This document shows positions 17,659-26,275 of a stretch of DNA of 64,000 nucleotides, one piece after another. The translations under genes and the position numbers were made by a program. Origin of the DNA: Deltaproteobacteria bacterium (lineage in GTDB: Bacteria; Myxococcota_A; Polyangia; GCA-2747355); the NCBI GenBank assembly GCA_020633415.1, contig JACKDQ010000005.1:248001-312000 (forward strand). The letters run 5' to 3'. The notes beneath the pieces were generated by a model. It searched no databases, was not told where the DNA came from, and was given only the letters and a program-made list of their open reading frames with translations. Position 1 is the first letter of the stretch. Each line of letters starts with the position of its first letter.

Positions 17659-18336
17659 ATGACTCGCGCGATGCTGATCCTCGCTGCATTTTTGGCGGGC
17701 GAAGTCTCGCTTTTTGCAGGCCAAGCCAAGAAAGGCTGGCTGGTGGTCCGCTCGGACACCGGGGGCGCGCAAGTCGAGATCGACGATCTTTTTGTTGGCC
17801 AAATCCCATTAAATGGTCCCCTCGCTCTGCCCGTCGGTCGGCACGCGCTGAAGGTCGCCAAGCCGGGTTACACCCAGTACCTCGATATCGTGCGGATTCG
17901 CCCGGGTCGGACGACGACGGTTAGTGTGGATCTGTTGCCGGTTGCGGGCATTTTGCACGTGACGTCTAACGTCAAAGGGGCGCGGGTGCTGATCGATGGT
18001 CGATTCGTTGGCCGTGCTCCGCTGAGTACCGAGGCGATGATCGGTCAGCGGCGCGTTCGCGTCGAGGCTGGTGCCCGCAGCAGCGAGCGGCGTGTGCGGA
18101 TGGTTGCCGGTGAGACGCTGCGCTTGCGGTTTGAGCTGGTAGATCGTGCGGTCCCCGACGCGCCGCAGGCTACCGATCGGGCTCAGCCGTGGCACAAACG
18201 CTGGTATCTCTGGGCAGCAGCGGCAGTGGTCGTTGCCGCGGGTGTCAGTCTAGCTGTCGTCGCCTCGCGTCGCACGCCGATCGAGCGGTTTTCCCCCGAC
18301 CACCACTTCCGCTCCTCGGCATTGCTTTCGTTTTAG
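17659..18336 (+). CDS. Exported PEGA-domain protein with C-terminal membrane anchor
   Basis: 225 residues. A hydrophobic N-terminal signal (residues 4-20) is followed by two tandem PEGA domains (about residues 25-92 and 94-160), each with the pattern 'GaxVxIDxxfVGxxPL' and 'GxrxvxVxkpG'. A membrane helix near residues 183-204 follows a Lys/Arg/Trp-rich stretch, with a short tail after it. PEGA domains are thought to associate with surface structures, but no partner can be named. It is divergent from nuoA and converges on mutY, with stop codons overlapping by 4 nt. Confidence 0.8.
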   Translation: MTRAMLILAAFLAGEVSLFAGQAKKGWLVVRSDTGGAQVEIDDLFVGQIPLNGPLALPVGRHALKVAKPGYTQYLDIVRIRPGRTTTVSVDLLPVAGILHVTSNVKGARVLIDGRFVGRAPLSTEAMIGQRRVRVEAGARSSERRVRMVAGETLRLRFELVDRAVPDAPQATDRAQPWHKRWYLWAAAAVVVAAGVSLAVVASRRTPIERFSPDHHFRSSALLSF

Positions 18337-19430
18337 GCGCGACGCGCGTCCCCCAGGCCAGCCGCCTGGGCAACTTTGCGGTCGGCGACCGACATCGGGT
18401 AATCAGCAAGTTGGTCAGCCGCGACCCATCGGGTGACCTCGGTATCTTCACGCAGGCACGTGGTCGGGGCGCCAACCAACGCCAACAGCCGCGGGTATAG
18501 CGAGACGCGAAAGTGGGTGTAGGCGTGATCGACCTTTGGGCAGGGCGGTGTGTTGGCCAGTGGAGCGACGCGCAGGCCGTAGTTTTGCGCGAGTTGGTTG
18601 CTGATCGTTGCGATCGTTGGCGCGCGGGTCTTGCCGCGAATGCGCGGAAAGTGCCAAAGCCCGGCCAACAGCCCGCTTTGCGGCCGTTGCGCGATCAGTA
18701 GCTCGGTCTGGCGATAGATCAGCGCGACAGCGTCGTGGTGATGCGGTGTGGGCGCCTTAGGGGCACGCAGTGGATAGGCCGTCGGTGTTCCCAGCAGGCG
18801 GGCTTGGCAAGGCTCACGCAGCGGGCAGGTCTCGCACTGCGGGTCTTTGGGCCGACAGATCAGCGCCCCGAGCTCCATCATCGACTGGTTGTGCAGTGCC
18901 GGGTCGGCATCGGAGAGCAGTTGCTCGGCCAGCTCGGCGATGCGCTTGAGGCCGGCCGAGCTCGTGATGTCGAGATCGAGGGCATAGAGCCGTGAGATCA
19001 CGCGCTTGACGTTGCCGTCGACGGCGGCCAGCCGGTGACCGAACGCGATACTCATCACGGCCGCGGTGGTGTACGGGCCGACGCCCGATAGACGAGAGAA
19101 CGCGGCAGGCTCGCTCGGGAAGCCGGTGCCGCGCTCGACCAGCTGTTGTGCGGCGCGGTGCAGATTGCGCGCGCGCGAGTAATAGCCCAGCCCCTCCCAG
19201 AGCCGGAGGACCTCGTGCTGATCCGCGGCGGCGAGCGCCTTCACCGCGGGAAAACGGGCGATCCAGCGCTCGAAGTACGGGATGACTGTGCTGACTTGAG
19301 TCTGCTGGAGCATCACCTCCGAGATCCAGATCGCGTACGGATCGTCGGTGTTGCGCCAGGGAAGTTCCCGGGCGTGCGCGCGATACCAGCGGTAGAGTGC
19401 CTCGGTGCAGACCGTGGTGTTGGTGGTCAT
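18333..19430 (-). CDS. mutY: A/G-specific adenine DNA glycosylase
   Basis: A 365-residue base-excision repair enzyme that removes adenine mispaired with 8-oxoguanine. The catalytic Glu is in 'SEVMLQQTQVS', the helix-hairpin-helix Gly-Val-Gly loop and the Asp of 'VDGNVKRV' are intact, and the four iron-sulfur ligands follow as Cys-X6-Cys-X2-Cys-X5-Cys. A MutT-like C-terminal domain contains 'HAYTHFRVSLYP'. ATG at 19430 overlaps the stop of the upstream HEAT gene as ATGA; an in-frame start five codons earlier is possible. Confidence 0.95.
   Translation of the reverse strand: MTTNTTVCTEALYRWYRAHARELPWRNTDDPYAIWISEVMLQQTQVSTVIPYFERWIARFPAVKALAAADQHEVLRLWEGLGYYSRARNLHRAAQQLVERGTGFPSEPAAFSRLSGVGPYTTAAVMSIAFGHRLAAVDGNVKRVISRLYALDLDITSSAGLKRIAELAEQLLSDADPALHNQSMMELGALICRPKDPQCETCPLREPCQARLLGTPTAYPLRAPKAPTPHHHDAVALIYRQTELLIAQRPQSGLLAGLWHFPRIRGKTRAPTIATISNQLAQNYGLRVAPLANTPPCPKVDHAYTHFRVSLYPRLLALVGAPTTCLREDTEVTRWVAADQLADYPMSVADRKVAQAAGLGDARRA
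18352..18370 (+). terminator. GC-rich hairpin just downstream of the PEGA gene
   Basis: CCCAGGC (18352-18358) pairs with GCCTGGG (18364-18370) around a 5-nt loop, 15 nt after the PEGA stop. It lies inside the mutY 3' coding end and is followed by only a short T run, so it is a possible weak terminator. Confidence 0.3.
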
Positions 19431-21901
19431 CTCGAGCCCAACCACCGGCAGTGATCGGCGGTCCGTTTGGCGACGGTGCCGACGACTCCCGGGCGTCGCG
19501 TTGCCTGTAGCAGCGCACCTTTCGCCGCCGGCGGGCAGCGCCGACCGAGCGCTCGTGCGGCAGCGGCGCGCATCGCGATCGCCGGTATCACCGAGAGCGT
19601 TTGCACCAAAAGGCGCACGCTGTGTTCGCTCTTGGCCAGACCAAGCGCCCAGGCGGCAGCAAGCGCCAAACGCTCGCCGTCGATATAGCGCAGGCCCTGG
19701 TAACGGTAGTGAGCGAACGTCGAACGCAAGGCGGCCTCGGCACGCTCGTCCGGCGGTGCCGGCAATAGCGCGAAGGCCTGCGTTCGCAGCTCCAAGCGGT
19801 GTCGCGGTGAGTTAGCGACGGCGATCAGTTGGCTGTAGCGTTCGGCGACAGTGCCACAGCGGCTCAGCGCGCGCAGTGCGCTGAGGTCGGCATCGGATAG
19901 CCCCTGGCGGACGACGGTCGCCAAGACCCGCGTTGTCGCCGGCGAGCAGTCTCCGTCAAGGCCGGCGATCAGCGGCTGGGCGACCAGCGGCCAGCGCTCG
20001 TCGCGCAACCGCAGGCGCAGTTGTCTGCGCGCCGCCTCGGATCGTTGGGTGCCGAGCGCGATCGCCGCGGCCTGTCGCACCTCGGGATGGGGGTCGGCGA
20101 GTAGCGCTGCCCAGCGATCGTGCGGCAGACGTTGCCGCGTGGCCAATTGCGCGATCGCCAAGCGGCGGATCTGCGGTTGCGTGTCGCCGAGATAGCCGAC
20201 GAGCAATGCCACGGCGCTCGGTTCAAGCTGTGCGCCGAGCGCTTGGACCAAGCGGTAACGTAATTCGAAGTCGACCGGTCGGCGCTGGTCGAGCAGGGTC
20301 AGCTGACGACCGTAGAGCGCTGCCGGAAGTGGTTTGGCCGCACCGATGGTCAGCGTGTAGAGCGCGTCGGCGCGCACCGTCGCCGGGTATTGCTCGCCGA
20401 GTTTGTCAAGCAGCGCGCGGGCGAGTTTGTCATCGGAGCAGTTGGCGATCGCTCGGGTGATGCTGCGTCGCAGCGCGCGAGATCCCCGCCCGAGCTGCAC
20501 GAGCAGCGCGCTTTTGGCGCGATCATCGCAGATCTTTCCCAACAGCTCGAACGCTGCGATGCGCGTGGTTGCTGGAAGTGCCGCGGGCGTGGTCGTGCCG
20601 AGCTGCGCGAGCAACGGCGCTGTTGCCATCGCGCCGACGCGCCGCAGGATCTCGAGCGCGCGGCCGAGCAGCGACGGAGGCATGCGGTGCAGGTTCTTGA
20701 CAACCGCTTCGACCGTTTGCATGTCGGGATCGCTGCCGATCAGTTCGAGGTAGTCTGCGAGCCGCGCCACCGGTACGGCCGAAAGCCGTGCTGCCGCAGC
20801 TCGGGCGGCGCTAGCGCCGATACGCGAAAGGATCGCTGCGGCAGCCTGTCGCAACTGGCCATCCTCGCCGGCCAGCTGGTCGAGCAGCGGGTCGAGTCCT
20901 TGGCCGAAGTCGAGTTCGGTGATCACCGCCAGCTCGCTAATCGCCGTGCTCGCCTGTTGAGGGCCGAAGGCCTGCTGCAAGATAACCGTCGCGCAGCGAC
21001 CATCGATCGGTTTGGGCAGCTCGACATAATAGGCGGCGCCAGGAGCTTGTCGTGCCGGATCTTCGGCAAAGCGGATCCGGAAGCGGTGGTGCTTGGACAG
21101 CACAAGCAGCAGCGTTCGCGGGCGTCCCTCTCTCGCCAACGCCGACCGCGAACGGGCGTTTCCAGGAATGATCCGCAATCCGCGGATCTGGCTGATCCGC
21201 TCGGCTTGCGCCGTGACAAATGCGCCCCGGGCACTTGCCTTCCAGTGCGTGCTCGGATCTCCATCGCTCAGCCCGCGGGGTGCACTCAGCGCTGCGGCAC
21301 CGTCGTTTGCCCCAATGCCCGAGGAACTCGATTGCCAAACGAAGACAGGCAAAGGCTGGTCACGCTTCAGGCCCGTCGGGCGCTTGCGGGTGGCGTTGAG
21401 CGTTATTGCCGGCTCGCGTTCCATTGCCGGCATCGCCGGTCGGAAGCGGCGCTCGGCCCAGTCGAACAACATCGGGAATAAGTAGGCCGGTCTGTCGTCA
21501 CAGCGGGTCACATCGGCTCGCCGCTGATAGGTCAGGATGCGCTCGCGATCGATCTGCAGCTCGGTTGACCACTCGCCGTCGATGCCACCCGGCCCCGTAG
21601 CGCCGGCAAAGATCAGGCGCGATGGTGCGGGGAGCGTGGCAAGCAGCTCGCCGCGGCGATCGTCTTTGCCGATCACGCGCACATGAAGCAGCAAGTGGCT
21701 TGCTACCAATGGTCGATTGACCTCGAGTCGATGGGGCGGCGGGGGCAGCGGAATCCGCCCGATCGCTCGGCCGGCAAGACTAACGGTGCCGTCGCTGTTG
21801 ACGGTGACCGCCTGCTGCTTCAGTTGGGCCAGCGCTGGTGTCGCCGCAAGACAGAGCGAGGCAAGACAGAGCGACAGCGCGACCGTCGCTCTGCTAGTCA
21901 C
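19427..21901 (-). CDS. Secreted HEAT-repeat protein with discoidin-type domain
   Basis: About 824 residues. A signal peptide (cleavage near 'ATPALA-Q') is followed by a beta-rich N-terminal part. A segment at about residues 205-335 has 'GLSDGDPSTHWKA' and 'SELAVITELD', the hallmarks of discoidin or NADase-type glycan-binding folds. From about residue 340 to the end there are around twelve HEAT-like helical repeats. It should act in the periplasm or at the cell surface, probably by binding carbohydrate or protein. GTG 21901 and TTG 21904 are equally possible starts; both overlap the aldehyde dehydrogenase 3' end. It ends in an ATGA overlap with mutY. Confidence 0.75.
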   Translation of the reverse strand: MTSRATVALSLCLASLCLAATPALAQLKQQAVTVNSDGTVSLAGRAIGRIPLPPPPHRLEVNRPLVASHLLLHVRVIGKDDRRGELLATLPAPSRLIFAGATGPGGIDGEWSTELQIDRERILTYQRRADVTRCDDRPAYLFPMLFDWAERRFRPAMPAMEREPAITLNATRKRPTGLKRDQPLPVFVWQSSSSGIGANDGAAALSAPRGLSDGDPSTHWKASARGAFVTAQAERISQIRGLRIIPGNARSRSALAREGRPRTLLLVLSKHHRFRIRFAEDPARQAPGAAYYVELPKPIDGRCATVILQQAFGPQQASTAISELAVITELDFGQGLDPLLDQLAGEDGQLRQAAAAILSRIGASAARAAAARLSAVPVARLADYLELIGSDPDMQTVEAVVKNLHRMPPSLLGRALEILRRVGAMATAPLLAQLGTTTPAALPATTRIAAFELLGKICDDRAKSALLVQLGRGSRALRRSITRAIANCSDDKLARALLDKLGEQYPATVRADALYTLTIGAAKPLPAALYGRQLTLLDQRRPVDFELRYRLVQALGAQLEPSAVALLVGYLGDTQPQIRRLAIAQLATRQRLPHDRWAALLADPHPEVRQAAAIALGTQRSEAARRQLRLRLRDERWPLVAQPLIAGLDGDCSPATTRVLATVVRQGLSDADLSALRALSRCGTVAERYSQLIAVANSPRHRLELRTQAFALLPAPPDERAEAALRSTFAHYRYQGLRYIDGERLALAAAWALGLAKSEHSVRLLVQTLSVIPAIAMRAAAARALGRRCPPAAKGALLQATRRPGVVGTVAKRTADHCRWLGSR

Positions 21902-23420
21902 CAAATCGAATGCCCTGCGCCAGCGGCAGCTGATCGCTGTAGTTGATGGTCACGGTTTGCCTTCGCATATAGGCCTTCCACGCGTCGGAGCCGGCCTCGC
22001 GTCCGCCGCCGGTCTCTTTCTCACCACCAAAGGCCCCACCGATCTCCGCACCACTCGTGCCGATGTTGATGTTGGCGATACCGCAGTCGCTGCCACGCAC
22101 CGAGAGGAACTGCTCGGCGCAGCGCAGGTTCTCGGTGAACATCGCCGAAGAAAGCCCCTGGGGAACGTCGTTTTGAACGGCGATCAAGTCGTCGACGCTA
22201 TCGGCCTCGATCAAGTAGAGGATCGGTGCGAAGGTCTCCTGCTTGACGATCTCCATCTTCGCGTGTGCCTTGACCAGCGTTGGCTCCACGTAACAGCCTC
22301 CCGGCAAGTCCGCGAGTACCTTGCCACCGTAGAGGATCTCTCCACCTTGGGCTTTGACCTGCGCGAGCGCGTCTTGCATGTCTTTGACAGCTGCCGTGCT
22401 GATCAGCGGGCCCATCAGCGTGCTTGCTTGTAGCGGATCGCCGATCGGGATCTGTCGATAGGCCGTGACCAGTCGCTCGGTTAGTTCGGTCGCCACACCG
22501 CGCGCCATCAGCAGACGGCGGGTGGTCGTGCAGCGCTGACCTGCGGTGCCGACCGCGCCAAACAGCACGGCGCGCGTGGCGAGCTCGATATCCGCGCCGT
22601 TGGTGACCAGCACGGCGTTATTTCCACCGAGCTCGAGAATCGTTCGACCGAGCCGCGCTGCCACGCCCTTGGCGACAGCTTTGCCCATCCGTGTGCTGCC
22701 CGTCGCACTGATCAGCGGTAGCGCCGGGTCGTCGATCATCGGTTGTCCGACGGCGTTGCGGTCGCCGATCGCCAGGGTCAGCACGCCGCGACAGTCATTG
22801 CGCTCGAGCACCCGGTCGACGATGTTCTGTACGGCGATTGCACACAGCGGTGTTTGGCTCGACGGCTTCCAAATCACCGCATCGCCGCAGACCATCGCGA
22901 TCGCAGCGTTCCAACTCCACACCGCGACTGGGAAGTTGAACGCGCTGATCACGCCGATCGCACCGAGTGGGTGCCATTGCTCATACATCCGATGGCGAGC
23001 GCGCTCACTATGCATGCTCAGACCGTAGAGCTGTCGGCTCAGTCCAACGGCGAAGTCGCAAATGTCGATCATCTCCTGCACTTCGCCCTCACCCTCGGCG
23101 GCGATCTTGCCCATTTCCATCGTCACCAGCCGTCCGAGCGCCTGTTTGTGACGCCGCAGCTCTTCGCCGATTTGACGAACGATCTCGCCGCGCGCAGGGG
23201 CTGGCCGGTCGCGCCAGGCGAGAAACGCTTGGTGGGTCTTTGCCGAAATGCGCTGGTAGTCGGCGCTGGTCGCTTGCTTGATGCGCGCGAGGGGTTTGCC
23301 ATCGATCGGAGAGTACGAGACCAACTCTTCGCCACCTGGGTTGTCGATGTATCGCCCATCGTGGGCGCCGGAGTTAACTTCGGAAATACCTAGCTGCTTT
23401 AGGACATCTTTAGGGGTCAT
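21894..23420 (-). CDS. ALDH7-family aldehyde dehydrogenase (aminoadipate-semialdehyde dehydrogenase-like)
   Basis: A 508-residue NAD(P)-dependent aldehyde dehydrogenase. The catalytic block 'GTAGQRCTTTRRL' has the nucleophilic Cys, and 'ELGGNNAV' has the general-base Glu. The whole sequence resembles antiquitin/ALDH7A1 and bacterial AmaB/PaoA-type enzymes, which oxidise alpha-aminoadipate semialdehyde in lysine breakdown. The substrate cannot be fixed from sequence alone. ATG at 23420 has AGGAGG eight nt upstream; a GTG one codon earlier is less well placed. It is the first gene of an operon with the HEAT protein and mutY. Confidence 0.9.
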   Translation of the reverse strand: MTPKDVLKQLGISEVNSGAHDGRYIDNPGGEELVSYSPIDGKPLARIKQATSADYQRISAKTHQAFLAWRDRPAPARGEIVRQIGEELRRHKQALGRLVTMEMGKIAAEGEGEVQEMIDICDFAVGLSRQLYGLSMHSERARHRMYEQWHPLGAIGVISAFNFPVAVWSWNAAIAMVCGDAVIWKPSSQTPLCAIAVQNIVDRVLERNDCRGVLTLAIGDRNAVGQPMIDDPALPLISATGSTRMGKAVAKGVAARLGRTILELGGNNAVLVTNGADIELATRAVLFGAVGTAGQRCTTTRRLLMARGVATELTERLVTAYRQIPIGDPLQASTLMGPLISTAAVKDMQDALAQVKAQGGEILYGGKVLADLPGGCYVEPTLVKAHAKMEIVKQETFAPILYLIEADSVDDLIAVQNDVPQGLSSAMFTENLRCAEQFLSVRGSDCGIANINIGTSGAEIGGAFGGEKETGGGREAGSDAWKAYMRRQTVTINYSDQLPLAQGIRFGD

Positions 23421-23470
23421 CACCTAATCCTCCTACCGTGGGCGCTCGATCGAGAAGCTAGCACAAGACG

Positions 23471-23499
23471 TTGCCCTGCGGCGGGATCGAAGCTAAACC
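23471..23499 (+). promoter_or_regulatory. Candidate promoter for queA
   Basis: TTGCCC (23471-23476) is followed after 17 bp by TAAACC (23494-23499). The GTG at 23507 is only 7 nt past the -10 box and has no ribosome binding site, suggesting a leaderless transcript. Confidence 0.3.
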
Positions 23500-23506
23500 A
23501 ACAGCG

Positions 23507-24538
23507 GTGAAATCCGCTGCCGACAATGCGCTGCTCAGCGATTTTGACTACGACCTGCCAGAGGAGCTGATCGCCCAGCATCCGCCGGAGCGCCGCGACG
23601 GCGGGCGTCTGTTGGTACTCGAGCGGCAGAAAGCGGGTCTGGTCCATCGGCAGATCGACGTCCTGCCTGAATTGCTTCCCGCAGGCTGTTTGCTGGTCGT
23701 CAATGACACGCGCGTGTTGGCCGCGCGGCTGCCGTTGCAGCGCGACAGCGGCGGGGCCGTGGAAGCCTTGCTTATCGAGCAGTTGGACGCGAAGCAGCGG
23801 ATTTGGTCGGCGATGCTCAAACCGGCGCGTCGGCTGCGAGCGGGCGAGCAATTGTTAGCCGGCGATACGGGTCAGCCCGCGGTCGAATTGCTCGACAAGG
23901 GCCAAGACCGCTTGGCGCGGATACGCCTGCTCGCCGATGATCTGATCGAGCGCATCGGTCGGATGCCCTTGCCGCCCTATATCCGGCGGGAGGCCGAGGA
24001 TTTCGATGCAGAGCGCTATCAAACGGTCTATGCGCGTCATCAGGGCTCGGTGGCTGCGCCAACGGCGGGCCTGCATCTCAGTCCGGAGTTGATCGCGCGC
24101 CTGGCGGAAAGGCGCATTGAGCTGGCGCGGATCACGCTTCACGTTGGCCCCGGCACTTTCCTGCCGGTGCGCGTCGAGCGACTGGAAGCGCATCGGATGC
24201 ACCAAGAGCATTATCTGGTGAGCGAGCGTGCGGCCGAACAGATCGCCAGTGCGCGCCGCGACGGTCGCCCGGTGATCGCCGTTGGCACGACGTCGACGCG
24301 GACCCTCGAAGCGAGTCAAGGCCGCGCCGGCAGCGGCCAGACCGATCTGTTCATTCGTCCGGGATACCGTTTTGGTCAAATCGACGGATTATTGACCAAC
24401 TTTCATCTGCCGCGCTCGACGCTGTTGATGCTGGTCTGTGCGCTGGCCGGCCGTGAGCGTGTGCTTGAGGCCTATCGAGAGGCGGTCAAGCAGCGCTATC
24501 GCTTTTTTAGCTATGGCGACGCGATGTTGATCATCTAG
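23507..24538 (+). CDS. queA: S-adenosylmethionine:tRNA ribosyltransferase-isomerase
   Basis: A 343-residue enzyme that transfers and isomerises the ribosyl part of SAM onto 7-aminomethyl-7-deazaguanine in tRNA, giving epoxyqueuosine. Family blocks are 'FDYDLPEELIAQHPPERRD', 'LLVVNDTRVLAARL', 'RHQGSVAAPTAGLHLSPEL', 'HVGPGTFLPVR' and 'TNFHLPRSTLLMLVCA'. GTG 23507 gives the usual N-terminal length; a TTG 12 codons upstream is the alternative. tgt follows within about 50 nt, the conserved queuosine pair. Confidence 0.95.
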   Translation: MKSAADNALLSDFDYDLPEELIAQHPPERRDGGRLLVLERQKAGLVHRQIDVLPELLPAGCLLVVNDTRVLAARLPLQRDSGGAVEALLIEQLDAKQRIWSAMLKPARRLRAGEQLLAGDTGQPAVELLDKGQDRLARIRLLADDLIERIGRMPLPPYIRREAEDFDAERYQTVYARHQGSVAAPTAGLHLSPELIARLAERRIELARITLHVGPGTFLPVRVERLEAHRMHQEHYLVSERAAEQIASARRDGRPVIAVGTTSTRTLEASQGRAGSGQTDLFIRPGYRFGQIDGLLTNFHLPRSTLLMLVCALAGRERVLEAYREAVKQRYRFFSYGDAMLII

Positions 24539-24589
24539 TGTCCTGCGACCGAGCGCTTGTGTCGCCTCGAGGTTGAGCGAGGGATTGGC

Positions 24590-25711
24590 TTGCACGACGA
24601 CCGATTGAAATTTCAGCTTGAGGCCACCGACGGCAAAGCGCGAGCTGCGACGGTGAGCTTGCCCCGCGGGTCGATGCAAACCCCGGTGTTCATGCCGGTC
24701 GGCACCCTGGCGACGGTCAAGGCGATGACGCCGCAGGAGGTTGCGGCGCTGCCCGCCTCGATCCTGCTCTGCAACGCCTATCATCTGATGCTGCGACCCG
24801 GTTCGGAGATCGTGGCCCGCTGCGGTGGGCTCCATCGCTTCATGGGCTGGTCGGGGTTGATCCTCACCGATTCGGGCGGTTTTCAGATCTTTAGTTTGCG
24901 GCAGCTGATGCGCATCGACGATCAGGGCGTCGCCTTTCGCTCACACGTCGACGGCTCAGCCCACACGCTCGATCCGGAGCGGGCGATGGCCGTGCAAGCC
25001 GAGCTCGGATCCGACATTGCGATGGTACTCGACCATTGTCCACCGAGTGATGCGCCGCGCGATCAAGTGCTCGACGCGCTACAGCGCACCACGCGTTGGG
25101 CCAAGCGCTGCGTCGATCAGCCGCGCCCGGCACATCAAGCGCGCTTTGGAATCGTCCAGGGTGGCCTCGATCTCGATCTTCGGCGCCAACACATCGCGCA
25201 GATCGTCGAGGTCGGTTTCGACGGCTATGCACTGGGAGGGTTTAGCGTCGGAGAATCTCCTGAGCAGATGGCTGAGGCGCTCGACGCGGTGGCGCATCTG
25301 CTTCCTGCTGACCGGCCGCGGTATCTGATGGGCGTCGGGCGTGCCGAGGACTTGGTGCGGGCGATTTCCGCCGGCATTGATATGTTTGATTGCGTGATGC
25401 CGACTCGCAACGCCCGCAACGGACAGCTCTTTACCTCGCGCGGGCGAATCGTCATCTCGAACGCGCGATTCCGCGACGACCCCGAGCCCGTCGACGCGGC
25501 GTGTGCGTGTCCAACGTGTCAGACGTATAGCCGGGCCTATCTACGGCACCTGTACGTCTGCAAGGAGATCCTCTACAGTCGCCTGGCGACGATCCACAAC
25601 CTGCATTACACCGTGGATCTGGTGCGCCAAGCTCGCCTGGCGATCGCGGCCGGAAACTTTGCCGAGTTCGAGCGGCGATTCTTCGCCGCAAGGGTTCAAG
25701 ATGACGAATGA
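24590..25711 (+). CDS. tgt: Queuine/archaeosine-type tRNA-guanine transglycosylase
   Basis: A 373-residue enzyme that exchanges guanine for preQ1 at tRNA position 34, the step before QueA. It shows 'LTDSGGFQIFSL' (substrate-binding Asp), 'GYALGGFSVGE', 'DCVMPTRNARNGQLFT' (nucleophilic Asp), and the zinc site of three Cys in 'CACPTC', a further Cys in 'YVCKE' and a His in 'TIHNLHY'. TTG 24590 is preferred because GAGCGAGGG lies six nt upstream; TTG 24557 would add 11 residues. It is cotranscribed with queA. Confidence 0.95.
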   Translation: MHDDRLKFQLEATDGKARAATVSLPRGSMQTPVFMPVGTLATVKAMTPQEVAALPASILLCNAYHLMLRPGSEIVARCGGLHRFMGWSGLILTDSGGFQIFSLRQLMRIDDQGVAFRSHVDGSAHTLDPERAMAVQAELGSDIAMVLDHCPPSDAPRDQVLDALQRTTRWAKRCVDQPRPAHQARFGIVQGGLDLDLRRQHIAQIVEVGFDGYALGGFSVGESPEQMAEALDAVAHLLPADRPRYLMGVGRAEDLVRAISAGIDMFDCVMPTRNARNGQLFTSRGRIVISNARFRDDPEPVDAACACPTCQTYSRAYLRHLYVCKEILYSRLATIHNLHYTVDLVRQARLAIAAGNFAEFERRFFAARVQDDE

Positions 25712-25731
25712 ACCCCGCAACCGGTCCGTGG

Positions 25732-25760
25732 TTGACCGCCCCTTGTAGATCTGCTATTCA
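25732..25760 (+). promoter_or_regulatory. Candidate promoter upstream of yajC
   Basis: TTGACC (25732-25737) and TATTCA (25755-25760) are separated by 17 bp in the 114-nt gap between tgt and yajC. The -10 match is poor. Confidence 0.3.
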
Positions 25761-25783
25761 AGCGCGGCTCTGGCGTCCTTTGA

Positions 25784-25799
25784 GACCGGAAAACCGGTC
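25784..25799 (+). other. Small perfect hairpin in the yajC leader
   Basis: GACCGG-AAAA-CCGGTC forms a six-pair stem with an AAAA tetraloop about 26 nt before the yajC start. No T-tract follows, so it is not a standard terminator; it may shape the mRNA leader. Confidence 0.4.
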
Positions 25800-25825
25800 C
25801 AAAATTCGGCAGTAAGAGGAGACTG

Positions 25826-26188
25826 ATGGACTTATTAAGCCTAATCGCCCAAGCGCAAGGCAAGGGCGGCGGAAGTGCTGTTCCCGGCTGCGGTGGTGGC
25901 GGTATTCACCAGCTGGCGTTGATGGCGCTGATGTTTCTCGTCTTTTATTTTCTGTTGATTCGACCCCAACAGAAGCGCGCCAAAGATCACCGCGAGATGC
26001 TTTCCAATCTGCGCCGCGGTGATCGGATCATCACGGTTGGTGGGATTTGCGGCACGATTACCGGCCTGACTGACCGCTTTGTCACGGTCGAGCTGGCAGA
26101 AAAGATTCGCGTTCGCGTGCTTCGCAGCCACGTCCAAGGCAAAGAGGCCGAGGCCGAGGCCGAGCAAAGCGACGACAAGAAGGATTAG
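25826..26188 (+). CDS. yajC: Preprotein translocase subunit YajC
   Basis: A 120-residue single-pass membrane protein of the Sec accessory complex with SecD and SecF. A Gly-rich N-terminal segment precedes the membrane helix (about residues 28-46), followed by the signature 'IRPQQKRAKDHREML', 'GDRIITVGGICGTI' and an acidic Lys/Glu tail. ATG 25826 has AGAGGAGA upstream. It lies between tgt and secD, the conserved order in many bacteria. Confidence 0.93.
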   Translation: MDLLSLIAQAQGKGGGSAVPGCGGGGIHQLALMALMFLVFYFLLIRPQQKRAKDHREMLSNLRRGDRIITVGGICGTITGLTDRFVTVELAEKIRVRVLRSHVQGKEAEAEAEQSDDKKD

Positions 26189-26275
26189 ACCTTTTACGCC
26201 GTCGTCATTCGCATCGACTTGGACGCTGTCCACGGTTGGGGCGACTGCGTCGTGAACGGCTAGCAGGTGGGAAGC

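Noticed and set aside
25712..25825. Possible tRNA or small RNA between tgt and yajC
   Set aside because: Only a 6-bp hairpin is present; no cloverleaf or CCA-end pattern.
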